This document shows, piece after piece, positions 1 through 7,163 of a stretch of 47,813 nt of DNA (the first letter of the stretch is position 1; each line of letters starts with the position of its first letter). A model generated the notes under the pieces. The model was not told the origin of the DNA and made no database searches. It saw nothing but the letters and a program-made list of their open reading frames with translations. This DNA comes from an uncultured Anaerobiospirillum sp. (GTDB taxonomy: Bacteria > Pseudomonadota > Gammaproteobacteria > Enterobacterales > Succinivibrionaceae). The DNA lies in NCBI GenBank assembly GCA_944390115.1, contig CALXOW010000020.1:1-47813 (forward strand). Direction: 5' to 3'. The translations under genes were made by a program, and so were the position numbers.

Positions 1-7
1 TAACAAA

Positions 8-38
8 AGCCCAGCGCACGTCAAACGCGGGCTGGGCT
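8..38. terminator. Stem-loop at the left edge, possible terminator
   Basis: An 8-bp stem (AGCCCAGC with GCTGGGCT) encloses a GC-rich loop. The minus-strand side is followed by TTTTGTTA and the plus side by CTTATTT, so both tails are only weakly U-rich. It may end a gene lying outside the window to the left or act as a second terminator behind ntrC. Its strand cannot be settled here. Confidence 0.4.
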
Positions 39-78
39 CTTATTTCATATCTTCCTGAGTTTTGTAAAAACTCAGGGT

Positions 79-118
79 AAAAAAGCTAAGGGGCGGGCGC
101 TCGGCGCCCGCCCCTTAG
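79..118 (-). terminator. Rho-independent terminator of ntrC
   Basis: A perfect 14-bp stem (86-99 with 105-118, loop CTCGG) is followed on the minus strand by six T residues (79-84). It lies about 70 bp beyond the ntrC stop codon, the expected place for the end of an ntrBC transcript. Immediately beyond it is a second perfect dyad at 54-76 (10-bp stem, 3-nt loop) that has no U-tract. Confidence 0.85.
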
Positions 119-187
119 GCTCTGATTGCGAAATTTTTTCGCGCTCGCTTATGAGCTAGTTTGCAGCTTGCACTTGCCGCTTACTCA

Positions 188-1612
188 TTAGCAGTTGATG
201 TGCAGCTCCTTGAGCTTGCGGGTTAAGGTGTTGCGGCCCCAACCTAAGAGCTTAGCCGACTCTTGCTTATGATTGCTGGTAAAGGCTAAGGCAGCCTCCA
301 ACATCACGCGCTCAAACTCTGGGGTGGCCTCAGAGAGAATGTCGTGCTCGCCAGCACGCAGACGGCCGTCAACCCAGTTTCTGAGCTGCTCTTGCCACGA
401 GGTTGGCTCTTTGGAGGTACCGGCAATCGAGGTCGTGACCTTAGCTTGCTGGTTGCGGGCCTGTAAGTACTCGCTTGGCAGGTCGCTCATTTGAATATCG
501 CGGCCGGTGACCATAATGGTCAGGTACTTACACAGGTTCTTGAGCTGACGGACATTGCCCGGCCATGGCTGACGGCATAAGAAGACTAAGACCTCGGAGG
601 TCAGCTTCTTTGGCTCTTGACCAGCCTCAATCGCACTTTGCGTTAAGAAGTGCTTGGCCAGCATTGGGATGTCGTTGTTGCGCTCACGCAGTGGCGGCAT
701 GTTGATATGGATGACGTTGATGCGATAGTAGAGCTCTTTGATGAACTTGCCCTGATTGCCTAGTTCCTCTAAGTCCTGTGAGCTCGAGGCAATAATGCGC
801 ACATTGGCAGGACGTGGGGTGCTCTGGCCTAATGGCAGGTACTCATTGCGCTGGACCACGGTCAAAAGACGGGTCTGGGCGCTCAATGGCATATCGCTGA
901 TTTCATTGATAAATAAGGTACCGCCTTCGGCGCGCTCGATCGCGCAGGTGGCGCCGTCCTCATTGGAGAAGAGCTCGTGCTCAATTAACTCCTGCGGCAG
1001 CGAAGAGACGTTGACCGAGACAAACTTGCCTTGATCACGGCGCTCGGAGTGATTGTGCATCGCCAAAGCGACCAGCTCGCGGCCGGTACCACGCTCGCCA
1101 TAAATGAAGACTGGAACCCCTGCCTTGGCGCCACGGCCGATGTACTTGAAGACCTCCTGCATCGCTGGGCTCTTACCGATAATCTCATCGTTATCGTTCT
1201 CAGAGGCTTGCAGCGCAGTCTCGTCCTTCTTCTTGGTCTGGTTGACGCGGTGCACCGCCGCACGGCGGATTACTTGGATCGCCTGCTCAATGTCAAAAGG
1301 CTTTGGCAGGTACTCAAAGGTGCCGTGCTCGTAGGAGTCAATCGCCGCCGAAAGGTCGGAGTGGGCCGTGATAATAATAAATGGGATATTAGGATCGACC
1401 TCATGAACCTTTTGGATGAGCGACAGACCATCGATACTGCCAGGCATATTGATGTCAGACACGATGACGTCAGGAATCTCAGTCTTTAGGGCCTCAAGTG
1501 CCGCATCGCCGCTCTCAAAGGAGCGGTGGTTTATGGAGTTTACATTGAGTGCACGATCAAAGACGAAACGGATGCTGGTGTCGTCGTCGATGACCCAAAT
1601 AAGAGGATCCAT
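188..1612 (-). CDS. ntrC: NtrC-family nitrogen response regulator with a degenerate AAA+ domain
   Basis: The order is receiver, AAA+ core, Fis-type helix-turn-helix, in 474 residues, the usual NtrC (GlnG) length. The receiver phospho-acceptor is Asp53 (VSDINMPG). The C-terminus (HKQESAKLLGWGRNTLTRKL) is almost identical to the E. coli DNA-recognition helices, so DNA binding should be kept. The AAA+ core is unusual. Walker A reads GERGTGRE instead of GESGTGKE. Walker B reads FINE instead of FLDE. The sigma-54 contact loop GAFTGA is absent: the text goes from ELFSNEDGAT to EGGTLF with about eight residues missing. The frame is clean, so these are not obvious sequencing errors. It lies downstream of ntrB, 195 bp away. 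It probably acts as a phosphorylation-controlled DNA-binding regulator that does not use sigma-54, as described for Rhodobacter capsulatus NtrC. That function is inferred. Confidence 0.9.
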   Translation of the reverse strand: MDPLIWVIDDDTSIRFVFDRALNVNSINHRSFESGDAALEALKTEIPDVIVSDINMPGSIDGLSLIQKVHEVDPNIPFIIITAHSDLSAAIDSYEHGTFEYLPKPFDIEQAIQVIRRAAVHRVNQTKKKDETALQASENDNDEIIGKSPAMQEVFKYIGRGAKAGVPVFIYGERGTGRELVALAMHNHSERRDQGKFVSVNVSSLPQELIEHELFSNEDGATCAIERAEGGTLFINEISDMPLSAQTRLLTVVQRNEYLPLGQSTPRPANVRIIASSSQDLEELGNQGKFIKELYYRINVIHINMPPLRERNNDIPMLAKHFLTQSAIEAGQEPKKLTSEVLVFLCRQPWPGNVRQLKNLCKYLTIMVTGRDIQMSDLPSEYLQARNQQAKVTTSIAGTSKEPTSWQEQLRNWVDGRLRAGEHDILSEATPEFERVMLEAALAFTSNHKQESAKLLGWGRNTLTRKLKELHINC

Positions 1613-1727
1613 AATATCTAAACCTCAAGCTGAAAGTGTTAGAGGTTTTATCACACGCCATCGGTTCTAAAAACCACACTGTGAGCCGGTGGGCGCTGTC
1701 CAACCTCGGAGTCGTTGGGAAATCGAA

Positions 1728-1782
1728 GTAAGGGCTAACCTTACTGTGGGCGTAAGCCTAAGCACGCTTAAGACTTACACCC
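1728..1782. repeat. Two stem-loops in the ntrB-ntrC intergenic region
   Basis: Hairpin A is GTAAGG/CCTTAC with a 5-nt loop (1728-1744). Hairpin B is a longer nested dyad (1748-1782) pairing GGG-GTAAG with CTTAC-CCC around TAAGC/GCTTA. Neither has a U-tract, so they look more like mRNA processing or stability elements inside the ntrB-ntrC transcript than terminators. Nothing else is evident in the 195-bp gap. Confidence 0.5.
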
Positions 1783-1807
1783 GATGGAGAGTTAAGCAGG
1801 TACCTTG

Positions 1808-2905
1808 CTACTTGCTCCCCGCGTTATTGTTGTTCGTGGTGAGGGGCAAGATGAGCTTGAACACGGTGCACCCTGGGGTACTCTCGCACTCAATCGTGCC
1901 GTTATGATGCTCGACGATATTCTGGGCGATCGATAAGCCTAAGCCATGGCCCTCGGCGCGCGAGGTCACCATAGGATAGAACAGCATATCCTTGATTTCC
2001 TCGGGGATACCTGGACCGTTATCGATAATCGAGACCTCGATCGACATCGGGTACTTCACGCCACCAACCAAGGCGCCCATTAAGGCGCGGGTGCGGATCT
2101 TAATGGTTGGGTAGGTGGTGTTGGACTCGGTCAGCGCCTGAATAGCGTTGGAGATAATGTTGATCAAAGCCTGCTGCATCGCGTCTAAGTCGAGCATGAT
2201 CTCAGGCAGCGATGGGTCGTAATCCTTTTCAAAGCGCAGGCGTCCTTGGGTCGCCATCGACTCTAAGGACAAGACCTTTTCGATCACATAGTGGATATTG
2301 GTCATGGTGCGTGGGTTCGCACGCTGTGGCCCTAGGAGGCGATCGACCAAGGCCTTTAAGCGGTCGGCCTGCTCGATAATGACCTTGGTGTACTCCTTAA
2401 GCTCGCTGTCGGTGGAGTAGGTCATCTCAAGGAGCTGCGCGGCGCCGCGAATACCGCCTAATGGGTTTTTGATTTCATGGGCCAGATTGCGGATGAGATC
2501 GCGGGCCGCCAAGTTTTGGTTGCGGCGCTGCAAATCTTCATTGAGCTTTTGCTGGTAATCGAGGCGGTGAATCTCCACGACCAAGCCACGGGCGCGCCCG
2601 GTGTACAAGGAGAGATACATATCGGCATGGAAGTGGACGTGCGGATCAGGACTGAAGGTGATATCAGTGGCGGTAAAGCCCTGGAAGGTTGGCACATTGG
2701 AGTGCTGCAAGGTCTCAATCAAATTCTTTTCGCGCGCATCGATGAGGTCGGTCAGCTTGATTCCTTGTAACTTCGAGCGCGACATCGAAAACAACTGCTC
2801 TGCAGCGGTGTTGGCAAAGGCAACCTTTAACTGAGAGTCGGTGACCAAGAGGGCCGTCGAAATACTCTCAATAATGGTTTTAGCATCACATTGCATAAAA
2901 GCCAC
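1808..2905 (-). CDS. ntrB: NtrB nitrogen-sensing histidine kinase
   Basis: This is the sensor kinase/phosphatase partner of NtrC (GlnL in E. coli), normally cytoplasmic and controlled by PII. A PAS-like sensor covers about residues 8-110. The H-box is NLAHEIKNPLGG with the phospho-acceptor at His143. The N-box is NIISNAIQAL, and the G boxes are DNGPGIP and GHGLGLSIA. All catalytic motifs look intact, in contrast to its partner NtrC. At 365 residues it is close to E. coli NtrB. The frame opens with GTG at 2905, and an ATG three codons later (2896) is equally plausible; neither has a strong ribosome site. In enterobacteria glnA precedes ntrB in one operon; here a 980-bp non-coding gap precedes it. 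Confidence 0.93.
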   Translation of the reverse strand: MAFMQCDAKTIIESISTALLVTDSQLKVAFANTAAEQLFSMSRSKLQGIKLTDLIDAREKNLIETLQHSNVPTFQGFTATDITFSPDPHVHFHADMYLSLYTGRARGLVVEIHRLDYQQKLNEDLQRRNQNLAARDLIRNLAHEIKNPLGGIRGAAQLLEMTYSTDSELKEYTKVIIEQADRLKALVDRLLGPQRANPRTMTNIHYVIEKVLSLESMATQGRLRFEKDYDPSLPEIMLDLDAMQQALINIISNAIQALTESNTTYPTIKIRTRALMGALVGGVKYPMSIEVSIIDNGPGIPEEIKDMLFYPMVTSRAEGHGLGLSIAQNIVEHHNGTIECESTPGCTVFKLILPLTTNNNNAGSK

Positions 2906-3065
2906 TCACAAACATCAATTGACCAAATGCGCTCCACAACCTAGACCGTTTAGGCTCTGCCTCGGACTGTTCCGAACCCTCTGCCCTAGACTTTGGTGTG
3001 GACCCAACCTTATGTTCCTAAGTCCCACATGGTGTCTTATGCGGCGCAATCAATGGTGGTGCTAC

Positions 3066-3079
3066 TTTGTTGCAACAAA
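3066..3079. promoter_or_regulatory. 14-bp perfect palindrome, candidate operator upstream of ntrB
   Basis: TTTGTTGCAACAAA is a perfect dyad about 160 bp upstream of the ntrB start. Its size and symmetry fit a dimeric regulator site. The regulator is unknown. Confidence 0.35.
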
Positions 3080-3145
3080 TTACCAATGACTGAGCCCACG
3101 CGGCTAAAGCGGCGTGGTGAAGCGCACAAGGTGAAGCCATGAACC

Positions 3146-3175
3146 AAAAAGGAAGCTTAGTTAAAACCTAAGCTT
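3146..3175 (-). terminator. Rho-independent terminator-like hairpin upstream of ntrB
   Basis: A perfect 8-bp stem (AAGCTTAG, 3153-3160, with CTAAGCTT, 3168-3175) has a 7-nt loop. On the minus strand it is followed by CCTTTTTGG. No gene is recognised just upstream, so it may end a small RNA, or act as an attenuator between a promoter near 3450-3650 and ntrB. Confidence 0.6.
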
Positions 3176-3213
3176 GGGACCCAATGCTAAAGAAGCAGAC
3201 TGCTTTAAAGAGG

Positions 3214-3267
3214 CGCAGCTCTTTACAGCAACGCAGCTTGTTACAGCAACGCAGCTTGTTACAGCAA
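3214..3267. repeat. Three tandem 18-bp repeats
   Basis: The unit CGCAGCTTGTTACAGCAA occurs at 3214 (two mismatches), 3232 and 3250 head to tail. It lies between the NtrC-like sites and the minus-strand terminator at 3146-3175. The units could be read as six-residue peptide repeats on either strand, but no start with a ribosome site supports translation. Confidence 0.85.
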
Positions 3268-3452
3268 TGAGCGGCCTTAGCACTGACAGCAAGAAAGCTC
3301 TGACACGCTCAGGGGCATACGCCCTTGAGGTGAAACTTGAAGTAGTCAGCTGGGACTTCGGCCATTCGTGCGGTAACACTGATGGTGAGTGCGCCTAGCC
3401 GTCCTACAAAGGTGCAAGCATCAGAAAAAATCTGTGATCGAGCTTATACCGT

Positions 3453-3469
3453 TGCTCCATTTTAGAGCG
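3453..3469 (-). promoter_or_regulatory. NtrC-like binding site 1
   Basis: Read on the minus strand, CGCTCTAAAATGGAGCA matches 14 of 17 positions of the classical NtrC site TGCACTAAAATGGTGCA, including the central CTAAAATGG. It is near-palindromic (GCTC/GAGC). Confidence 0.5.
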
Positions 3470-3501
3470 GAAACGGGCTAGGAAAATGAGATTGTTGTGC
3501 A

Positions 3502-3518
3502 TGCTTTAATATGGTGCA
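3502..3518. promoter_or_regulatory. NtrC-like binding site 2
   Basis: TGCTTTAATATGGTGCA matches 14 of 17 positions of TGCACTAAAATGGTGCA. It is nested in a wider inverted repeat, TTGTGCA (3495-3501) with TGCACAA (3515-3521). It lies 49 bp from site 1, so the pair resembles the clustered sites of NtrC-controlled promoters. Confidence 0.5.
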
Positions 3519-3551
3519 CAAATGCCCGATAAAGGGTCATAAATTAAGGAA

Positions 3552-3620
3552 ACAAGATAGGTAACTAAATTTTGTAAATCCTGTATTTATCAGGATTTAA
3601 CGCTATGTGCCCCATCTTGT
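3552..3620. repeat. Nested inverted repeat
   Basis: The inner stem TAAATCCTG/CAGGATTTA (3575-3583 with 3591-3599) is perfect with a 7-nt loop. The outer arms ACAAGAT (3552-3558) and ATCTTGT (3614-3620) are also perfect. It sits between NtrC-like sites 2 and 3 and could be an operator or an RNA structure. The AT-rich DNA here is a likely promoter zone. Confidence 0.5.
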
Positions 3621-3633
3621 AACATGAAATCCA

Positions 3634-3650
3634 ACTTCAAAAATGGTGCT
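3634..3650. promoter_or_regulatory. NtrC-like binding site 3, mainly a half-site
   Basis: ACTTCAAAAATGGTGCT keeps the half-site AAAATGGTGC exactly but matches only 11 of 17 positions overall. It is weaker than the other two sites and supported mainly by its proximity to them. Confidence 0.3.
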
Positions 3651-3713
3651 CAACTCGTACCAGCAGCGCCCGCGCTTGCCCTCAAATTGGCGCTCAAAGG
3701 CCTAGCATTGTGC

Positions 3714-3754
3714 AAAAAACAAAACAGCCCAAGCTCTCAATGAACTTGGGCTGT
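3714..3754 (-). terminator. Rho-independent terminator of typA
   Basis: A perfect 10-bp stem (ACAGCCCAAG at 3724-3733 with CTTGGGCTGT at 3745-3754) is followed on the minus strand by TTTTGTTTTTT. It is about 130 bp beyond the typA stop, so typA appears to end its own transcript. Confidence 0.88.
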
Positions 3755-3886
3755 GAGGCGAGCGCTGATGCCCGCATGTTGCAAGTTGCTCTGTAGCGCT
3801 ACCGGCGTACCACGCCTGCGGCGCACAATTGGGGGGCCGCACCGTAAGGCCGATCTTAGGGCAGCAGGTGGTGCGGCGTAAAAGGC

Positions 3887-5728
3887 TTATTCCTTGCCGG
3901 CCTTGCCACCCTTAGCGCGGAAGTCGCGGATACGCTCCATCTCCGACAAGAACTTCTTGCGGATACGGATCGACTTCGGGGTGACCTCGACTAACTCGTC
4001 TTCGTTGATGAACTCTAAGGCCTGCTCTAAGCTCATGTGGACGGCTGGGGTTAAGATGATGTTGTCATCAGAACCGGCGGCACGGACGTTGGTTAACTTC
4101 TTGGTCTTGAGGCAGTTAACCGTCAGGTCGTTGGAGCGCACGTGCAGACCAATGATTTGGCCCTCATAGACCTCTTCACCGGCATCAACAAAGAGACGAC
4201 CACGCTCTTGTAAGAACCATAAGGCGTAAGGTACAGCCTTACCCGTGTCGTTGGAGATTAAGACACCGTTGGTACGCTCACCGATATTGCCGCCGACAAA
4301 CTCGTCGTAGCTATCAAAGGTGTGGTACATCAGGCCGGTACCCGAGGTTAAGGTCAGGTAGAGGCTTTGGAAGCCGATTAAGCCACGGGCTGGGATACGG
4401 TAGTCTAAACGGACCCGACCCTTGCCATCAGGGTTCATATTCTTAAGCTCACCCTTGCGGCGGCCTAATTCCTCCATGACGGCACCCTGGTTGCCCTCGT
4501 CTAAGTCTAAGGTCAGAACCTCATATGGCTCTAAGGTCTTGCCATTGGCATCCTTGTGCAAGATAACCTCAGGACGCGACACGCCCAGCTCATAGCCCTC
4601 ACGGCGCATCTGCTCGATTAAGACCGATAAGTGGAGCTCACCACGGCCCGAGACGCGGAACTTGTCAGCGTCCTCGGTGTTCTCAACGCGTAAGGCCACG
4701 TTGTGCACGAGCTCGGTACGCAGACGCTCTTCGATATTGCGCGAGGTGATGAACTTACCCTCACGACCGGCAAAGGGCGAGGTGTTAACGCAGAAGGTCA
4801 TGGATACAGTTGGCTCATCCACAGTTAAAGGAGGCAGGGCCTCAACCTTTTGTGGGGAGCAGATCGTATCCGAAATCTTGAGCTCGCCTAAACCGGTAAC
4901 GGCAATGATGTCACCAGCGCTGGCCTCAGGGACCTCAGAGCGGTGCAGGCCTAAATAGCCTAAGACCTGGCCAATCTTGCCTGTGCGGGTAGAACCATCA
5001 GCGCCGACAATGGTAACTGGCTGGTTGGTCTTAGCCGTACCACGGGTGACACGACCGACGCCGATAACACCAACATACGAGGTGAAATCAAGCGAGGAGA
5101 TCTGCATCTGGAATGGGCCTTCGAGATCGGCCTGTGGTGGGCTGACCTTCTCAATAATGGTGTTGAATAAAGGCTCCATCGTATCGCCGTGATTGTCCGG
5201 ATCCTCAGAGGCCCAACCGGCTAAAGCCGAGGCGTAGATGATTGGGAAATCAAGCTGCTCGTCGGTAGCGCCTAAGTTATCAAAGAGGTCGAAGACTTGG
5301 TCGATAACCCAATCAGGACGGGCACCTGGACGGTCGCACTTATTGATAACGACGATTGGACGTAAGCCACGGGCAAAGGCCTTTTGGGTGACAAAGCGGG
5401 TCTGTGGCATTGGGCCGTCGACGGCGTCGACTAATAACAGCACCGAGTCCACCATCGACATGACACGCTCAACCTCACCACCGAAGTCGGCGTGGCCTGG
5501 GGTGTCCACGATGTTGATGCGGTAATCTTTCCAGTTGATGGCGGTGTTCTTGGATAAGATAGTGATGCCGCGCTCTTTTTCGATGGCATTAGAGTCCATG
5601 ACGCGCTCTTGACCTAATTCGTTGCGATCAAGAGTGCCCGATTGGCGCAATAACTTGTCAACTAAAGTCGTCTTGCCATGGTCGACGTGTGCGATGATGG
5701 CAATATTACGGATCTTTTGAACATCCAT
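3887..5728 (-). CDS. typA: Ribosome-associated GTPase TypA/BipA
   Basis: This is a translational GTPase of the EF-G superfamily that assists ribosome assembly and stress adaptation. The G motifs are intact: AHVDHGKTT (G1), the ERGITI switch, [12 protein letters not shown] (G3) and NKCDRPGA (G4; most homologues have NKVDR). EF-G-like domains II, III and V and the TypA C-terminal domain ([18 protein letters not shown]) follow. Length is 613 residues, close to E. coli. The frame is open further upstream, but the conserved N-terminus begins at ATG 5728 ([20 protein letters not shown]), so that start is chosen. It lies near ntrBC as in E. coli, but on the same strand rather than divergent. Confidence 0.97.
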   Translation of the reverse strand: MDVQKIRNIAIIAHVDHGKTTLVDKLLRQSGTLDRNELGQERVMDSNAIEKERGITILSKNTAINWKDYRINIVDTPGHADFGGEVERVMSMVDSVLLLVDAVDGPMPQTRFVTQKAFARGLRPIVVINKCDRPGARPDWVIDQVFDLFDNLGATDEQLDFPIIYASALAGWASEDPDNHGDTMEPLFNTIIEKVSPPQADLEGPFQMQISSLDFTSYVGVIGVGRVTRGTAKTNQPVTIVGADGSTRTGKIGQVLGYLGLHRSEVPEASAGDIIAVTGLGELKISDTICSPQKVEALPPLTVDEPTVSMTFCVNTSPFAGREGKFITSRNIEERLRTELVHNVALRVENTEDADKFRVSGRGELHLSVLIEQMRREGYELGVSRPEVILHKDANGKTLEPYEVLTLDLDEGNQGAVMEELGRRKGELKNMNPDGKGRVRLDYRIPARGLIGFQSLYLTLTSGTGLMYHTFDSYDEFVGGNIGERTNGVLISNDTGKAVPYALWFLQERGRLFVDAGEEVYEGQIIGLHVRSNDLTVNCLKTKKLTNVRAAGSDDNIILTPAVHMSLEQALEFINEDELVEVTPKSIRIRKKFLSEMERIRDFRAKGGKAGKE

Positions 5729-6149
5729 CGAAAAATTACCTAAGAAAACAGCAGCAAGCCTCTTCACCCCAGGGCATCTTGCCCCGGAAAAGCCTGCACC
5801 CAGTGATCGTGCTGACTTTTCCCACACCACACTAGGCTTGCGCGGGGCTTATCTCCTGCCGGATGGGCTAAGTGCAAGTCACTTAGCTGCGGGCATAAGC
5901 TTGAGAACACAAAAAATTTTGGGATCGCAGTCGTGCTTTGCACGCTTGTCCCTTGCAAAAAAAGTGACGCTATTTTATCGCAAATTGTGAAAGTTGCGCG
6001 GCTTGTCCAGATTTTGCTGCATCCGGCCTAAAATAGGGGGCAAGGCCATAATTTGGTGGCACAGCCATAAATAGGTGGCACAGCCATAAATAGGTGGTAA
6101 GGCCATAAATAGGTGGCACGGCCAGCAGGAAAGAAGAGGGAGAGGGGCG
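5729..6149. other. typA-yihY intergenic region
   Basis: A divergent promoter region of about 420 bp between typA (minus) and yihY (plus). It contains the 19-bp tandem repeats at 6043-6126. No gene is supported: the open frames here only extend typA upstream or read through the repeats. Confidence 0.6.
6043..6126. repeat. Tandem 19-bp repeats upstream of yihY
   Basis: The unit CAGCCATAAATAGGTGGCA starts at 6062, 6081 and 6100. A diverged copy precedes it from about 6043, and a partial copy (CGGCCAGC) follows from 6119. The array ends about 25 bp before the yihY start, within its likely promoter or leader, so copy-number change could alter expression. Confidence 0.85.
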
Positions 6150-7163
6150 ATGAAGGAACTGATTCAATATTTCGTGCACCGCATCAAGCGCGATGAAATC
6201 GCCATTGAGGCGGGCGCTCTGGCCTACACCACGGTCTTAGCCTTAGTTCCTGCCATCACGGTAGTGCTCTCGATCTTTGCCATGATCCCGGCCTTCACGC
6301 CGATCAAAGAAGCCATGATGGACTTTGCGGCGCAAAACTTCATGCCGGTCTTCACCGAAGCGGTAGGTAATTCCTTGACCACCTTCGTGTCGCATGCGAC
6401 CTCGATGACGGTGACCGGCTCCTTAATGCTCTTTGTGGTCAGCCTGATGTTGATTCGCTCGGTAGATAAGACTCTCAACCGTATTTGGCACGGGGGCAAG
6501 CGCCGGGTCACGATGACCTTTGCCATTTACTGGACTGTTTTGACCGTTGGCCCACTCAGCTTTGGCATTGTGGTCTGGGCGACCACCAAGCTGATTGCCT
6601 CGAACATCTTCGCCTCGATGGAGCTGGCGCTGGCAGCCGAGACCTTTTTCTACTTGCTGCCGTTTTTTATTGAGACCGGCATGATCTTCGTTTTGTACAC
6701 GGTGATGCCGGTGACCGAGGTCAAAGCGCGCGACGCCTTGGTCGGCGCTCTCTGTGTCGCCATTGCTTTTGAGCTGTTAAAGCGCCTGTTCTCGGCCTTT
6801 ATTCTCAACTTCTCCGACTACGAGGCGATCTATGGCGCCTTAGCGGCGGCGCCGGTGCTGATGATTTGGATTTACCTCAACTGGTGGCTGGTGTTGATCG
6901 GCGCGGAGATCACCGCCGTCTTAACGCAGGCGCGCAATGGCGCCCAAGACGTGCCTAAGGTCATTGTGGGTCTCATCAACCTCACCGGGAAAAAGCGCGT
7001 TAATGGCGCGATCATCAAGGCCGCCACCACTTACCAGCACGAGCGCTTAACCGACCAGCAGAGCGCCTTAAATCAAGAGAGCTCGATTAAGGTCCACATT
7101 GTGCCGCACCATCAAGAGAGCGACCCAACGGAGACCACCAAAGAAGACAGCACCAAGGCCTAG
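6150..7163 (+). CDS. yihY: YihY/BrkB-family inner-membrane protein
   Basis: A 337-residue polytopic membrane protein of the YihY (UPF0761) family, once named RNase BN in error; its function is not settled. The family signature is present: EAGALAYTTVLALVPAI near the N-terminus, then about six hydrophobic helices, and the loop YGALAAAPVLMIWIYLNWW near residues 230-250. It is about 45 residues longer than E. coli YihY, because of a hydrophilic tail ending in Thr/Glu/Lys-rich sequence. The ATG follows a purine-rich site (AGAGGGAGAGGGG). Its stop overlaps the stop of the convergent AsmA-like gene by 4 bp (CTAG), so no terminator fits between them. Confidence 0.9.
   Translation: MKELIQYFVHRIKRDEIAIEAGALAYTTVLALVPAITVVLSIFAMIPAFTPIKEAMMDFAAQNFMPVFTEAVGNSLTTFVSHATSMTVTGSLMLFVVSLMLIRSVDKTLNRIWHGGKRRVTMTFAIYWTVLTVGPLSFGIVVWATTKLIASNIFASMELALAAETFFYLLPFFIETGMIFVLYTVMPVTEVKARDALVGALCVAIAFELLKRLFSAFILNFSDYEAIYGALAAAPVLMIWIYLNWWLVLIGAEITAVLTQARNGAQDVPKVIVGLINLTGKKRVNGAIIKAATTYQHERLTDQQSALNQESSIKVHIVPHHQESDPTETTKEDSTKA

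Larger units (their letters stand above)
2906..3886. other. Long non-coding gap between ntrB and typA
   Basis: About 980 bp without a convincing gene, at the place where glnA lies in enterobacteria. From right to left it holds the typA terminator, an NtrC-like half-site, a nested dyad, two better NtrC-like sites, three 18-bp tandem repeats, a minus-strand terminator at 3146-3175, a hairpin at 3096-3117 (CCACGC/GCGTGG) and a 14-bp palindrome at 3066-3079. Short frames on both strands have no ribosome site or recognisable motif. Confidence 0.7.

Noticed and set aside
54-76. Perfect 10-bp dyad CCTGAGTTTT/AAAACTCAGG as another terminator
   Set aside because: Neither strand has a U-tract after it, and the neighbouring hairpin at 79-118 already ends ntrC well.
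2841-3089. 82-residue plus-strand frame overlapping the ntrB start
   Set aside because: Overlaps a conserved gene in antisense and has unusual Cys/Trp-rich composition with no start signal.
3174-3398. 74-residue plus-strand frame across the 18-bp repeats
   Set aside because: No ribosome site and no similarity; repeated LFTATQLVTATQ is simply the tandem repeat translated. A minus-strand frame (3161-3379) is no better and runs into the terminator.
2906-3450. A sigma-54 promoter (-24/-12) for ntrBC
   Set aside because: No GG-N10-GC pair in a fitting context was found; the nearest (TGGCTTCACCTTGTGC on the minus strand) has the wrong spacing.
5729-5830. N-terminal extension of TypA
   Set aside because: The 34 extra codons are not seen in TypA proteins, and the conserved start MDVQKIRN has its own ribosome site.
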